A DNA stretch of 64,000 bases from Imbricaverruca yamaguchii (GCA_034440575.1 JAOTOL010001621.1:2586501-2650500); one strand, 5' to 3'. Counted from the stretch's first letter, positions 20,770-33,179 are shown. The notes: generated by a model not told the origin, from the letters alone. Made by a program: numbers and translations.

Positions 20770-22815
20770 GATAGCATTTTGCAACATCTTCATGAAAATT
20801 AGCTAGCATCGATAATTTTCTAAGTGGTGTTGTCAACAACTGCTACGGTTTTGTTTTGCCTTTATATGTGCCTAACAATTTGGCATAAAAATTAGATCGC
20901 TGGGCAATCGGTATTTTCATCAAAATGCGTTTGAAAGAAAGGACTGTTTTCAGCATTCGGCACCATATTCGCTGTGATAACAAATCAAGATAAGTGGGTC
21001 AAGTAGTACCTCTTTTTGACCGCCTCGCCGAGCTGATTGAAGCAGCGCAGTATTGTTTCAAAATCGATATTTAAGAAAATATCGGCTATCTTTCTGCAGT
21101 AAAGGTTCATTTTGGGGCATACAAGGAACTATGAGGTTTAAGCGAGTAAAATCGTGATACAGCCACAGTTTCTGCACTTAGTCATTTGAAACCTTCAGCA
21201 TCACTCACTGGGCATATAAATATAGACAAAGCTTCATATTTATTCGCTGTTTGAACTACATAGCAGCATGCTTGAGGGCGGCCGCTTTGTACGTAGGTGC
21301 ATCGCATACCAAATACCTACCTATTCGTTGCATGTTGAGACATTCAGATAGCCTTTCCACATCGCGTTCAGATGAAAATCAGATACGTTGGCGATAAAAA
21401 TCATTAAAATTCGCCATGATGAGTGAAACTCACCGTGATCGCCATGGGACCATCGATGCCTATTTGGTTTCCAAAAGGACACATGTCAGACATCAATCAT
21501 GTCTGACATGTGCATACCTAAGGCAAACATCGCGCGAAGGTGCGGAGCAAAACTGACTGGACGGCATAGAGCACCCCACTTCTATCTTTCATGGATCTCA
21601 TAGTCGTTTTAGCATATTCTCCACGTCCCTCTTAGTTGTCAGCACGGGCAAAAGCCGCTGGTGGATGTAGCCAGCCCGGATGTAGCCGTCCCTCCTCTCC
21701 TTCCCGTGCACGGTGTTTGCAGCTAGATACACTTGTTTCACGCATCGTTCCACTGATTGCCCTGTGCAAGTGAAACTGTGGAACTGACATTGGCATGTCC
21801 ACATAGCCATCAGGTTCGGAGCTTGGCGTGTGGTACGTGAGGGCCGGTTCGAAGACGCCATCCTAGGATATCAACTTCTGCAGACTCTCTGTGGTCTCAT
21901 TTAGTCTCGGGATTCCTCTGGGACGGAGGCTGGGTCTCCACGCTCATGTTTGCCGTGGATGCACCTGGTACGTTCAACAGCGAACTGGCGCTCTGCTCTA
22001 CCATCGCTATAGAGAAGTGTCTGGAGCACCATTTCGCTATGAGCATACCAGGCACTGGAGTGCAGGTACGGCATCACGATGCTCACGACTTCCTCATGCT
22101 GCTGCCGAGTGAGCTGCAGCTGGCGCAGCACATGCCGCGGCCCATCCAACCAGCTGTGCCGGAGCTTCGCGCAAAAACCGCATCGGATAGTAAACCCCCA
22201 CAATGAATTCAACGATACGCTGGAGGTTTTTGCATGCAATGTCTCCCAGGCCGATCTGACACGCACACCGTACGTGCCAGATCATGGCCTATGTAGTTCA
22301 TGTCATACTGCTTTGTAGTTGAACAGCGAATAAATACGAAGCTTTGTCTATACTTCTATGCCCAGTGAGTGATGCTGAAGTCTTCAAATGTGCGGAAGTG
22401 CAGAAGCCGCGGCTGCATCATTATTTTTACTTGTTTAAACCACAGAGTTCCTTATATGCCTAAAAATGGAGATTTTCTGATGTGTTAGAAGACATAAAAA
22501 ACCGATGTTTTCATAACTATCGAATTTTCGACCATATCGCTTTGCTTGACTTAACTCGTCGAGACGATCACAAAGAGGTACTATTTAGCCCACTTATCTG
22601 GATTGTTTCTCACAGCTAATATGGTGCCAAATACCGAAGTCTTTTTTTTAACACGTATTTTGAGAAAAAATGGCGATTTCCCGGCGATCAAATTTGCATG
22701 CCAAATTCTTAGACACATATAAAGGCAAAATAAAAACAGTAATCGTTTTTGATAACACTACTTTGACAATTATCGACACAGGCTAATGAACACCGTCAAG
22801 ATATTGCAGTAATTG
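20770..22815 (-). mobile_element. DNA transposon-like element with roughly 0.5-kb terminal inverted repeats
   Basis: The left arm (about 20770-21270) and right arm (about 22290-22815) are diverged inverted copies. Landmarks are ttttgcctttatatgtg, atttggca, gtgggt/ctaaatagtacctcttt and agcgaataaatacgaagctttgtctat. Between them lie two minus-strand coding remnants, listed separately. Superfamily not assigned. Confidence 0.75.
21598..22266 (-). pseudogene. Broken protein-coding remnant inside the long-inverted-repeat element
   Basis: Two minus-strand open pieces, 21901-22266 (121 codons) and 21598-21861 (87 codons, natural stop), are separated by stops. The second contains GQSVERCVKQVYLAANTVHG followed by RRDGYIRAGYIHQRLLP and TTKRDVENM. 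That style recalls uncharacterised proteins carried by mobile elements in invertebrate genomes, but I cannot name a family. Internal stops and the setting between inverted repeats suggest a dead transposon gene. Confidence 0.5.
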
Positions 22816-22819
22816 GAGC

Positions 22820-23088
22820 AAGCGTCTTACCCACTCTGTTTCATCACAAGACTGCTTCAATGTATGCTATGACATCTGCCAAACTATCGCAATGCACATG
22901 TGCATTTCAGCTGCATCTCTATGTATTTGCCCATATCTTTTGCAAATCATGTAATGTCAAATATGCAATATTCAGTGATTAAAATACACTTAATATGCTA
23001 TTAATTGATCATTATGAAGTACTTACAATTAGATGTATCTTGCAATTCACCCCACCATGGAGTGCCAACTGTGGAACTAGGTATAAAC
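22820..23088. other. Intron, nothing identified
   Basis: AT-rich, no feature recognised. Confidence 0.4.
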
Positions 23089-23089
23089 A

Positions 23090-23297
23090 GTGTTTAATAC
23101 CACAAAGAATGGCTCTTAATTAAGTGTTCCTGGGTTTTAGACATTGCGTGAGAAGAAACATACGACCTTCAATATGACTCCTGACGATGGCCCCTGGCCG
23201 AAACGTGGAGTAATATAGTATAATCCCTAACCTTACTTTTGATGTAAACTCAACACCTCCTGCTATATTGAAAGTCGTATATTTCTTTTTAAGCAAT
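23090..23297. mobile_element. Hairpin MITE-like element, copy 2
   Basis: Shares gtttaatac, atggctctta, cctgggttttagacattg and the inverted tail (gtcgtatatttctttttaagcaat) with 2686-2907. The two copies are clearly diverged. Confidence 0.68.
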
Positions 23298-23299
23298 AG

Positions 23300-24000
23300 G
23301 TAAAAACAGCTTAGGTTTTGCCGAGGGGAAGCCAATGTGTTTGTTCTGCTAAGCCACACTTAACTAATTTCACTGTCTTTTCCAGTATTTTACTCATTTT
23401 ACCCATAAACGGTGTGCAAGACCCCATATAAGTGACGTCATTGTTACGAGCAGGTTGCTTAAATCGAAGACAACGCCTAAGTTAAATCATTAAATTATGC
23501 TGTAAATGTTTCTCCTGTGAGAACACTATTTCAGTTTTGTTTACGAAATAATATAACCGTTGTTTTGTAACCCAAAACCGATTATGTGAAGGTTGTCCAT
23601 TGATGACCCTTATGTGATTCCCCAAATACAAACGAATCATTTAGGTTGAAATTATGGATAAATTTTGCCGCCATAAGCATTTGAATCAAACAAGCGATAA
23701 TATCATATTTTTCAGTAACTGTCTAATGCTATAAGCATTTCCGGTGATATTATATATTTCATGGTCCAATGAAAATTCTGGTATAGAAGATACGCATAGG
23801 AGAGTATAATAGATGTGGCCGTTCTGTGAGTTTTGCCCTGGACCACCAAGTAACGGTGTCACGTTTTAGGTGAGCCTTGCAGTGTTCGAAATCCTGCCAT
23901 GGAACGGATGGCTCCCCTGCCCCTCCCTTTCTGTACAACGAAAGCGGCCTTGCTACCAGCCGAGGGATATGCCAGCCGGTCATGGGCCGGCCATGTCCAT
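23300..24000. other. Intron, nothing identified
   Basis: No recognised repeat or coding signal. Confidence 0.45.
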
Positions 24001-24054
24001 GGACCGATCACTGCCATGGCAACGATGCCAGCCGCCGCCAAGGCAGCCACTTAC

Positions 24055-24182
24055 GCTTCACGTCGAGGGTTTTGGCTGTCTTCAGTGAGCCTGTGAGTGC
24101 CTGCATCTCGGCCTGGCAGAGGAACTCGGCCCCGTTGTCGGTCCAGTTGAGGTGCTTACGCAGCACAGACCTCGTGGTGTAC
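24055..24182 (-). CDS. Nephrin-like exon: second half of Ig6
   Basis: 128 bases; acceptor atccacccctgcag|G, donor AAGC|GTAAGT, phase 2 in and phase 1 out. It encodes YTTRSVLRKHLNWTDNGAEF, then LCQAEMQALTGS with the second core cysteine, and KTLDVK. The junction with the previous exon restores a Gly codon, and the one with the next exon gives His before APVF. The DNG...L.C.A core matches the F strand of nephrin-family Ig domains. Confidence 0.9.
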
Positions 24183-24380
24183 CTGCAGGGGTGGATGTGT
24201 GACGTCACTGGACGAGCCGGCTGCGGCGGAGTCAGCTCAGTGTGGCGAGGTTACCGCCGGGGCACGTGTCGCGCCGCACACTGCCTGTCCTCGTTACTCG
24301 TCACAGCCGGCTGGACTCCGCGGCCGACTTCCAAGACGTTCACGACACCTTGTCTCATTTCATCTGTTCTGTTTATTGGG

Positions 24381-24540
24381 TGGTTCACGACGCACTTTAT
24401 GCACATTCACGGCTAATGGCGCCGCCCACACTTCCGCCGGTGGGCCGCGGGATTGGAAAATGCACCGAGCGGCGCTCGTGTCGAACCGGGGACCTTTGGT
24501 GCCGAGAGCCCAACATTTCAACGACTCGGCCATCCCCGCC
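24381..24540 (-). mobile_element. tRNA-Ser-like SINE (family 1), copy 2
   Basis: Reverse complement of the copy at 4405: ggttcacgacgcacttta, ggctaatggcgccgcccaca, gggccgcgggattgg, then a tRNA-like head (gtcgaaccggggacctttgg, gactcggccatcccc). The B box ggttcga is better preserved than in copy 1. Confidence 0.88.
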
Positions 24541-24599
24541 CAGTATTTCATCTGTGCATATTCGTCTAGCCTTGCTACGCACGTGACGTGATATTTGCC

Positions 24600-25200
24600 G
24601 ATGTGGCTATCTCCTCCGGCTACCGCCATATCGGCTCATATACAAGCAATCGTTCCAAAGCGAACACATATTTAGTATAAAATCATTACAAACAATAATG
24701 AAAGCGAGTTGGTAGCAAGCTTACTTTGCGTGGCAAAGTTTGCTACAGACAAAAATCACATGATGACTAACAGGCTTGGTTATCACACAAATATCGTGGA
24801 TACCTCTGGTATACTGGTCGTAGTTCCAGTACGCCTGCCTCCTAGTAGTAGGTGCTACTTGTACTGATGATGCAGTACCACAGGTCGAAATGTATTGAAG
24901 ATTATTCGTTGTGATATTTCGCGAAATAGCATATACCGTGAGTTCTTGAAGTTTAGTTTATTATTTCTTTTTCATATGACTGCAGTAGTATTTTGGCCAA
25001 TTATATCGACTTAATCCATTACGTCTGTTCACACATCTTTCGAATGAGTTCGACATCTATTCCAGAATAATCAACAGTGCTGTGACCCAGACGATAAGTC
25101 ACGCTAACTTACAATCACACCGATCGCAGATAGCAACACTCATTACAATCTACCGGCAACAAGTGTAGTATGTCACATCTCTGGCCACAACAAATTGCAC
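24600..25200. other. Intron, nothing identified
   Basis: AT-rich sequence without recognised features. Confidence 0.45.
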
Positions 25201-25247
25201 CACTTCCGCTCCCTTCAAATGCCCGCGAGAAATTGCGACCATCTCAC

Positions 25248-25431
25248 CCGCCATGTGTCCCTTCGGGGAACGTCTCGGTGCTTTGAATGGTGTCCTTGAC
25301 CTCGTGCCCCCGACTCCACCATGTCAGACGCGCGGCCGGTAGTGAAGGTTGAGACTGGCAGGTGAGCAGGACCTGACCTCCTGCCTCCAGGCGTTTCGGT
25401 GTCACCGTGATGTCCAGCCGGCTCGGAGGAA
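25248..25431 (-). CDS. Nephrin-like exon: first half of Ig6
   Basis: 184 bases; acceptor aaatgttgcag|TT, donor GGCGG|GTGAGA, phase 1 in and phase 2 out. It encodes FPPSRLDITVTP, GGQVLLTC with the first core cysteine, ARLTWWSRGHEV with a paired tryptophan, and FPEGTHGG. The FPPS...C...WW...HGG combination is close to a nephrin Ig and is one of the strongest family markers in the window. A decayed partial copy lies about 200 bases upstream in transcript order (25520-25645). Confidence 0.92.
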
Positions 25432-25519
25432 CTGCAACATTTACCGCGACACACTGCATTACTTAGACTGACAGCCGGTAACATTTTCTCTGGTCAGTTC
25501 ACACGAAACCCACAGGTGG

Positions 25520-25645
25520 CGCATGTATCGTGCGGCCGGTGGTAAAGGCTAAGACTGGCAGGTCAACAGGACCTAACCTGCTGCCTCCAGGTGGTTCGGT
25601 GTCACCGTAATGTACAGGTGGATTGGAGGAACTGCAGCATGTGCT
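25520..25645 (-). pseudogene. Decayed partial duplicate of the Ig6 exon
   Basis: About 200 bases upstream (in transcript order) of the real exon. It matches through tgcggccggtggtaaaggct, agactggcagg, tcggtgtcaccgt and ggaggaactgcag. Read in the exon's frame it meets a stop (GCA GGT TAG), so it cannot be an alternative exon. Confidence 0.8.
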
Positions 25646-25721
25646 GGGTTATTAGCCTACTTGCACTGAATCACCTGAACAGCAGCCGTTCTTGACTTTT
25701 GTTTGGGATTAGGTAATGCAC

Positions 25722-25795
25722 ACAACACTCGCAGTGGGGCGCTAGTGTCGCGCGGCCGGGCCATGGCCGAACTGTGTCTGCGGCAGGTAACTCAC
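25722..25795. repeat. Partial duplicate of the Ig5 exon end
   Basis: gctagtgtcgcgcggccggg and catggccga recur 74 bases from the exon copy (25741 and 25815). The duplicate's donor has lost the GTGAGT form. Confidence 0.85.
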
Positions 25796-26086
25796 AAGAC
25801 ACCCGCAGTGTGACGCTAGTGTCGCGCGGCCGGGCCATGGCCGAGCTCCGGCTGCGACAGGTCAGGCGGCGGCCGTTGTCGGCTGCCTCCACAGTCAGAG
25901 TGAGCTGACTGATTGTGTCGCTGCCGGCTGTCTCCAGACGCGCCTCCAGGCGGCGCCCGTTGGTGTACCAGTGCAGACGGGGAGGGGGACTGCCTCCACG
26001 CGCCAGACAGCTGAGGGTCAGTCTCTCCCCGGTCTGGAGCAGCTGGTCCGGTCGCCAGTCCAGTATGGTGGGAGGCTCCGGCGGAC
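25796..26086 (-). CDS. Nephrin-like exon: complete Ig5
   Basis: 291 bases; acceptor gttgtccacag|GT, donor TCTT|GTGAGT, phase 1 to phase 1. It encodes PPEPPTILDW, then GERLTLSCLARGGSPPPRLHW with the first core cysteine and tryptophan, TNGRRLEAR, SQLTLTVEAADNGRRLTC with the second cysteine, and the G strand TSVTLRVS. Same length as the Ig3 exon (291 bases) and same phase, consistent with descent by domain duplication. Its 3' part is duplicated in the flanking intron at a 74-bp offset (25722-25795). Confidence 0.93.
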
Positions 26087-26269
26087 CTGTGGACAACGGT
26101 CCGGCTTGTGGTGCGAATGTCAGCAACATCGGGCCAAACATCAAACATTGAGGCATCACTGAGGAACCATTGGTGTAGCGAATGCTAAGACACCAATGAT
26201 GTAGTGAACACTGAAAAACCCCTGAGAAACCACTGAGGAATATGGGGATGTTCAATTCTCCTCTGTCTC

Positions 26270-27600
26270 TCATAGTCTAAGATTTTCCTCGCTCCGCGAT
26301 AACTGGTTTTCAATTACAATGGCTCCTCTAAACTACTAAGTTCTCAAATCCAAGAACTATTCTTTCAGCAGCCGTTACTGCCCTTGTAATGACCGGCTGA
26401 TACCTAACCAATGCGACGACGACTTGAACAACAGTTTCAACAGTCCAGCGGTGATACCAACCGTTCCAACGTCCACACCTTATTCCAGGCTACATCTTCC
26501 CGGTCTCGGCAATGCAATTCCGTCCCAACTCGATCAATCAGTTCCCCCCACACCGCGGAGGGAGGGGCTCGGTCGTCGCACTCCGATCAGCCCCTGTCCT
26601 ATAGCGAATGAAAGAAAGAAGAAATTACTGAGGTAGTTCCGGGAACTACTGGGTTTTGTAATGGATCAGCCACGTGAGGGTGGTACGGGTAGGTCTAACG
26701 ACGGGAGCACGGCTCGACGTACCTTCACTCCCCAGAGGCCCAGATTCTATCTATGTGTCAAATATTTTGGATATGCTTTGGCATAATTTCAGCCACTTAG
26801 GAGAAGGAGATATTGAATCTATTATGCGTACCAATTATTAGATCATATTTACAGTGCAGAAAGCTCGCACAACAAATGCTAACTAATAATTATCGGATAT
26901 GTGAGCGCCCATGGACTTCGCCTATGGCGTCATTATGATGTTACCATGCATGGCCGGACGTCGATCTTTTAAAATAAGGTGCACTGCGTACTCGTGTAGT
27001 CGTGTGCATATGCAGCTGTCTACCTCAATTGGTTCCCGAGATATTTCTCGGAAGCAAAATGAGGGGAGCAGAATGCTGGTATGACAGCAGGTATAGACAG
27101 CAGGTATTCCCTCCAGCAGGTATGACCTCTTGACATTCCCGGGTTGAGCAATCTTTAAGGCAATGCAGTTCCTCCGTATTTTCTCAATTTGAAGCTCTTT
27201 CGATTGAAACCAAAATCGCCACTGAAACTAACATACTTTGTCCGAAATTATTACTGGTCAGTTTTTCCATCGAGATAATCACACTGTTCAGTGAAGCCGC
27301 AGCGACGTAACGTCAGTTTGACCTGCCCAGCATTATTCTACCATTGTGATTCAGGGGGTCGGCGCAGCCACCCACTGGTGCATCGAGACGCCCGTTGAGG
27401 TCGACTCAGCCCACAGCACGCGCCGCATGGAGAGGAGCTTCATCTAGCTCCAGATGCAGGTCTGGAGCTAGGTGGAGCAAGAGCGACCACGAAGAGTCGT
27501 CCCTCAGAACAGGGCTCGATGAATGGTCAGTGGACTAGTTCTCGACAATCACGACGGAGATATTCCAATATTGTTGTTGTACATGTGTGCATGCGAATGT
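26270..27600. other. Intron, nothing identified
   Basis: No convincing coding signal or known repeat. A short cluster of cagcaggta words lies at 27085-27125. Confidence 0.45.
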
Positions 27601-27681
27601 GTAGTATGTATTCTATTTAAACGTCAAGTGCATGTAGACTAGAGCATCTATTGGCAAGTAGCGTGGAAGCAAGCGTGTACT

Positions 27682-29015
27682 CTAGCACGCGCCCTGGAGG
27701 GCCTCGGAAAATTACGCGCACTGGAGGGGGTGCGGATTCCGACCCCCCTACGATCTCGGCTCCTATTGAGGCTAGAGCAACGAAATTCGCAGGGTGGATG
27801 GGCATGATAGTAAACTCTATTGTGTGCAAATTTCATGACCTTAAGTCAGTATCTTCAAGGTCAAATGAAGTCAAAATAGCAAAATTTTCTGGTTTTGCGT
27901 AGATTGACTTGCCATTGTTATGGATCGCTGTGATTGTGTTTAAATGCTCCAAAATTGGCATTTATGATATTTTGGACATTACTAATGATGCAATACAGAT
28001 GTGAGATCCGCCAATTGACCTCAGGTCACCTATATAGGAGCAATTTAGGAGGTCATTACCTGCTCCAGTTAACAGAACCGGGCTGCCCACCCGACAGCTC
28101 TGTTGGGCTGTTCGGCACAATCGGCTTCGCAAAGAAAGGAGTAAAATACATGAATAAAGTATGGAAACGCTTAGATACACAATGACAAGCATTAGATCTC
28201 GGGATGTGTAGGGAGTAACATGTAAAGTGACATCAATCGCATGACAGTCATTTGCATTTTTGACAAGAGCCCAGTTGACCAAGTTTGGTTCTATTAGCCT
28301 GTCATGAACTTCACCTGACTTGACCTCGGCGACCTAACATGACTTTTAAATTATATAGCATCACAAAATGCATCAAACAAGTCGCTAGTGTTGTCATGAA
28401 CAGTTCCCTTTTGTGAATATACGGGAAGTGCATCAGTGCCGATTTTTGTGGTCTGGCGCTGCGAATTGTTTTTATTTTAACGGCCCCTAACTTGAAAAGT
28501 TTTTGGGCGATTTTCATTTTTCTTACTTTAAACAATGCGCCGGTCATTTCCAAGTAGGTATGCAAAAATGGCGTATATCGGCCGGGGCAACATTGAGTTC
28601 TGTACGAAAAATCGGAGGGATGGACGGATTTCCCCATCCCCCCTCCAGGGCGTGTGCCAACCTGTCATAAACTTGACCTGACTTGACCTCGGTGACCTGA
28701 CATGACTTTGAAACAACATAGCATAATAATGTACACCAGTCGCTAGTTTTGCCAGGAACACTTTCTTTTTGCCAATATACGGGAAGCGCATCAGCGCCGA
28801 TATTTGTGGTCTGGCGCTGAGAAAATGTTTTGACTTTATCGAAGCCTAACTCAAACAATTTTAAGTCGATTTTCAATTGTCTTACTTTAAACAACGTGCC
28901 GGTCATTTATAAGTAGGCACACCAACAATGGCGTATATCGGCCGGTGAAATCTGGAGTTATCTATGAAAAACTGGAGGCGTGGGCGGATTTCCCTCCCCT
29001 CCAGGGCGCGTGTTA
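27682..29015 (+). mobile_element. TTAA element, family B, copy 2, with internal 3' duplication
   Basis: The left end is ctagCACGCGCCCTGGAGGG, with TTAA mutated to CTAG. A first right end is at ccctccagggcgtgtg (28651); then the last 350 bases or so (cctgtcat.aacttgacctga onward) repeat and end ccagggcgcgtgTTAA at 29015. Internal AGGTCA/TGACCT hexamers are conserved. Confidence 0.8.
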
Positions 29016-29019
29016 AGTG

Positions 29020-31000
29020 CAGTACATTTAGTCGTGGATCGAGATACATTATTACTACTGCACGCGACGTTATCGAGCTGATGGTGCATGATGCACGGTA
29101 ATAGAGGAGATGGTGTGCATATAGAAAGCGAACATATGACTAGGAGTGTTTGGGCAAATCAAGGGCCCCATGAAACGTAAAAATCTCCCGAGATTGGGAT
29201 AACATGGGGTTGTAACTATTACAGGAGAAGGCTATGACAATCATGCGGACGACAGTTATAGAGGCAACCATACAACGAAAGAAGGATTACATTCTTTCAC
29301 CACGAAATCTTTGATTTTCCTATACGACAGGTAGGAAACTAGGAAAGTAAACTAGGTAGGATTCGACCTAACTTAATGCGCATTTCCAAAAATATAACTT
29401 TGTCCGCCCTGATGAAAAGACAACATTCTCTGAGCGTATTTATATGTTGCAACTAGTCTGATTGGCGGAACTTTTCTATTGGGGAGCGTCACTCCGTCCG
29501 ACCCGCTCCAGATCCTTTGATGATTTGGACTTTAGATGAAGAAAAGTATATCAAACAGATGCGTGATATGCTACTAAAAAAATGGTGTCTGCGTGTAACC
29601 ATTCAACCGCTACTGCCGACAAAAAAAAACCTCTGGGTGGTGCTCCTGAGAGCCCCTCCCCCTCGAAATGACAATGGTAAATATTTAGGAAACAGGATGG
29701 AACTATGTCATACCGTCTATCACACAGCTTTATCTAGCCTTGAACAAAAGCAATCAAGGAAGAGAGAAGGAACAGGATATCGCGTGTTAGGTTGCCTCGT
29801 TTCCAAACTGCACGGGGATGGGTAGGGAATCGTGCCGCATTGAGGGTGGGGTCGGACTCCCCCTAATATATGAAAAAATATCGAACCGATCACAAAAAGA
29901 AATAGTTGACCGAACCGCATTGCTCTAACTCATATTTGTAAGCTGTCAAAGTGTCAAATTTTCGCAAGCGTGGGATCGGGTCGGATTCTGTCTCGCGAAG
30001 CTCTAAGAACCTGCTCAGGCTCGAAGCACGAAATTTGGTTGTGCGATTACAGCTGTAAATAATTCTACACTATACATTCGATGACGCTAGGTTGTCATTA
30101 GAATCAGGCCATATTGCCTTGTGGGTCAAATGAGGCGGACATTGGCAGGCACGTGCCACCGCCTCGATACTGCGGCAACTGTAGACGCATGCAGTCTTTG
30201 TGACAACACGGACTGTGACGCATTGAGCGCCAGTTGGCCGGTCGGTCGACTTTGCACCTCGCAAATCCTATATTTACTGACGAGTGGTTTCAAACGCGCG
30301 TTTTACCTTGCAAGCGCCGATCAATTTGCAATGCAGTTACGAAATTTCGCAGACTTCCCATGGATACGCCCACAGCTCTTTTAAGCGGGTTGGCGTGTTG
30401 CTCCGGACTCCTTTGCGACTCGTTTGCGGACTGAGAACGGAATCACTACCAAGCATGTGAGCTCTAAGGAGAGTTTCCATGTGTATTAATATTTGGTCTT
30501 CGCATTGACATTTTATCTTCATTTCTTTCTTTATATGGATTGGTGTGTGTTCTTTGGTCTACACTTGTTGGTGGACATACACTATTGGCGCCAATGCGAA
30601 TACAATCAAACAATACACGAATACAAGTATGATCGTCTGACTCAAAACACGGAGACCAACAGCACTGCATAAATACTCTCCTCCCAGCAGTCGCCACGCC
30701 ATCAAAGTGTGCTGGGTCTATCCCTAACATCAAACCTTCGCCGAGAGACCAGACTGAGCACATTTTAAATTAACATTTAGATTGCTTTGAATCAGCTAAG
30801 TTCATTAAATGAACTGTGAGCCGAAACATGCAACGGCCCAATAATGAGAAATTGCATGGAGCACTTCGCGTCGGGTAACGGCCCATGAAGGAGGCATGAC
30901 TGGTTGTTAGTGATTTATGGTGAGCCTTACGACCAAGGAACAGTTTTCTCCCACCTAATATTTGGTGGACAGTGAGACCATGGGCGCCGGCAGCCAGTCG
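29020..31000. other. Intron, nothing identified
   Basis: A long stretch without a recognised gene or repeat; open frames are short and motif-free. Confidence 0.45.
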
Positions 31001-31024
31001 TCAAACCACCACCAAGGACCACAG

Positions 31025-31190
31025 TGGCTGCGAGTGGTCCAGTGATAGGACACCCGGACCCCTAACCGACAGGTTACGGACTAGAGCCCCAACTGATAGC
31101 GCTCTTATCCCACAATCAGTCGACGCGATAGATTGGCGCCGCCATGCAACCAGTCCAGTCTAGGTGTCGTCAAGCTGAATAACTAACCTT
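31025..31190 (+). mobile_element. tRNA-derived SINE (family 2), diverged copy
   Basis: gtggtccagtgataggac resembles an A box and the body (gattggcgccgccatgcaac, cgtcaagctgaataactaac) resembles that at 1250-1405. The B box is degraded. Confidence 0.45.
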
Positions 31191-31194
31191 CGCC

Positions 31195-32532
31195 AACCTT
31201 AGACCACCCCCACCACCACTAACCATCAGACCACCCCCACCACCACCAACCGTCAGACCACCGCCACCACCACCAACCATCAGACCGCCGTCGCACCACC
31301 CACCGTCAAACCACCGTCACACCACCAACCATCAGACCACCACCACCATCACCAACCGTCAGACCAACGGCGCCACCACCAACCGTCAAACCACCGTCAC
31401 ACCACCAACCATCAGACCACCACCACCACCACCAACCGTCAGACCAACGGCGCCACCACCAACCGTCAGGCCACCACCACCATCACCAACCGTCAGACCA
31501 ACCGCCACCACCAACCGTCAGGCCACCACCACCATCACCAACCGTCAGACCAACGGCGCCACCACCAACCGTCAGACCAACGGCGCGACCACCAACCATC
31601 AGACCACCGCTACCATCACCAACCGTCAGACCAACGGCGCCACCACCAACCGCCAGACCACCACCACCATCACCAACCATCAGACCACCGTCACACCACC
31701 AACCGTCAAACCACCGTCACCACCACCAACCGTCAGACCACCACCACCATCACCAACCGTCAGACCAACGCGCCACCACCAACCGTCAGACCACCACCAC
31801 CATCACCAACCGTCAGACCACCATCACACCACTAACTGTCAGACCACCACCACCATCACCAACCGTCAAACCACCCCACTGTCGCCAACTATCAGACCAC
31901 CTCTACCGTCACCAACCGTCAGACCACCGTCACCACCACTAACCGTCAAACCACCGTCACAACTACCAACCGTCAGACCACCGCTACCATCACCGACCGT
32001 CAGACCAACGGCGCCACCACCAACCGTCAGGCCACCACCACCATCACCAACCGTCAGACCAACGGCGCCATCACCAATCGTCAGACAACCGCCACAATCG
32101 CCAACCGTCAGACTACCGCTACCACCACCAACTGTCAAACCACCGCCACCACCACCAACCGTCAGACCACCGCCGCCACCACCAACCGTCAGACCACCGC
32201 CACCACCAACCGTCAGAACACCGCCTCCATCACCAACCGTCAGACAACCGCCACTATCGTCAAGCGTCAGACCACCATCATGAACCGTCAGATCACCGCC
32301 ACAATCGCCAACCGTCAGACCACCGTCACCATCATGAACCGTCAGACCATCGCCACCACCACCAACCTTCAAACAACCGCCAAAGTCGCCAACCATCAGA
32401 CCATCGCCACCACCACCAACCGTCAAACAACCGCCACAGTCGCCAACCGTCAGACCACCGCCACCACCATTGACTGTCGGACTACCGCCACCATCACCAA
32501 CCGTCAGACCACCGCCACCGCCACCAACAAGT
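31195..32532. repeat. About 27-bp minisatellite, 1.3 kb
   Basis: Roughly 48 variable units of accaccaaccgtcagaccac (24-30 bases, mostly 27). It ends about 200 bases from the donor of the second Ig4 exon. The minus strand reads as Gly-rich LTVGDGG repeats because the unit length is a multiple of three. Confidence 0.95.
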
Positions 32533-32738
32533 AACTGTTGACTTAGGAGTACTCCAATATTTAGAGACCACTGTGGCTGGGCTGGTGGTACAAATAAGCG
32601 AAGGATCGTCACTTTCGCTGCAAACAGAAACGCATCAGAGGCCTCCATCTTCTGCACTCCGTGTATCCTATTGTTGCACATAAATACTGGAGTACATTAT
32701 CACTTTTATTATACGTCTAATATTACTACGTTACTTAC

Positions 32739-32904
32739 GCAACACGGTGACGGTGGCGGTGCCGACGCGGGTGAGGGCAATGGCCAGGTTCTGGCCGTAG
32801 CAGGCAAACGTCATGTCCTCCTGCGACCCAACCGGCACGGCGGTGCTGACGTTGGAGATGGTCACGAAGCCCCCGTCAGGCGCCGCGCTGACCGAGGAGA
32901 CCGT
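32739..32904 (-). CDS. Nephrin-like exon: second half of Ig4
   Basis: 166 bases; acceptor gttgtcccacag|ACG, donor TTGC|GTAAGT, phase 0 in and phase 1 out. It encodes GGFVTISNVSTAV, EDMTFACYGQN with the second core cysteine, and TRVGTATVTVL. The split codon with the next exon gives Arg, then PPEPPTILDW. The acceptor region (tactggacc...cccacag) is repeated at a 51-bp interval in the intron upstream. Confidence 0.88.
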
Positions 32905-33140
32905 CTGTGGGACAACGGTCCAGTAGGGCACACCCGCTGGGGACGGATGCCATTTGTGAGGTACAGCGGTCCAGTAGGACACAACCACTGGGGGAGGGTG
33001 CCAATTGTGGGGTGCAGAAGTTCAGTAGGTCACAGCCACTGGGGAAGGATGCCAATTATGGGGTGCAGAGGTCCAGTAGGTCACAGCCACTGAGGCAAGA
33101 TACCGTGTGTGGACAGCGGTTCACCAGACCATAGTCACTG
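32905..33140. repeat. 51-bp tandem repeat adjoining the Ig4b acceptor
   Basis: Units spaced 51 bases apart (ggtccagtag at 32917, 32968, about 33019 and 33070). The first unit contains the pyrimidine tract and AG of the real acceptor at 32904. Confidence 0.88.
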
Positions 33141-33179
33141 GTGGAGGATCCCGTGTGTGGGGGACGGAGAGCCAGTAGT

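Noticed and set aside
31866..32681. 271-codon Gly-rich minus-strand frame that looks like a structural protein
   Set aside because: It is the 27-bp minisatellite read in frame, inside an intron of the receptor gene.
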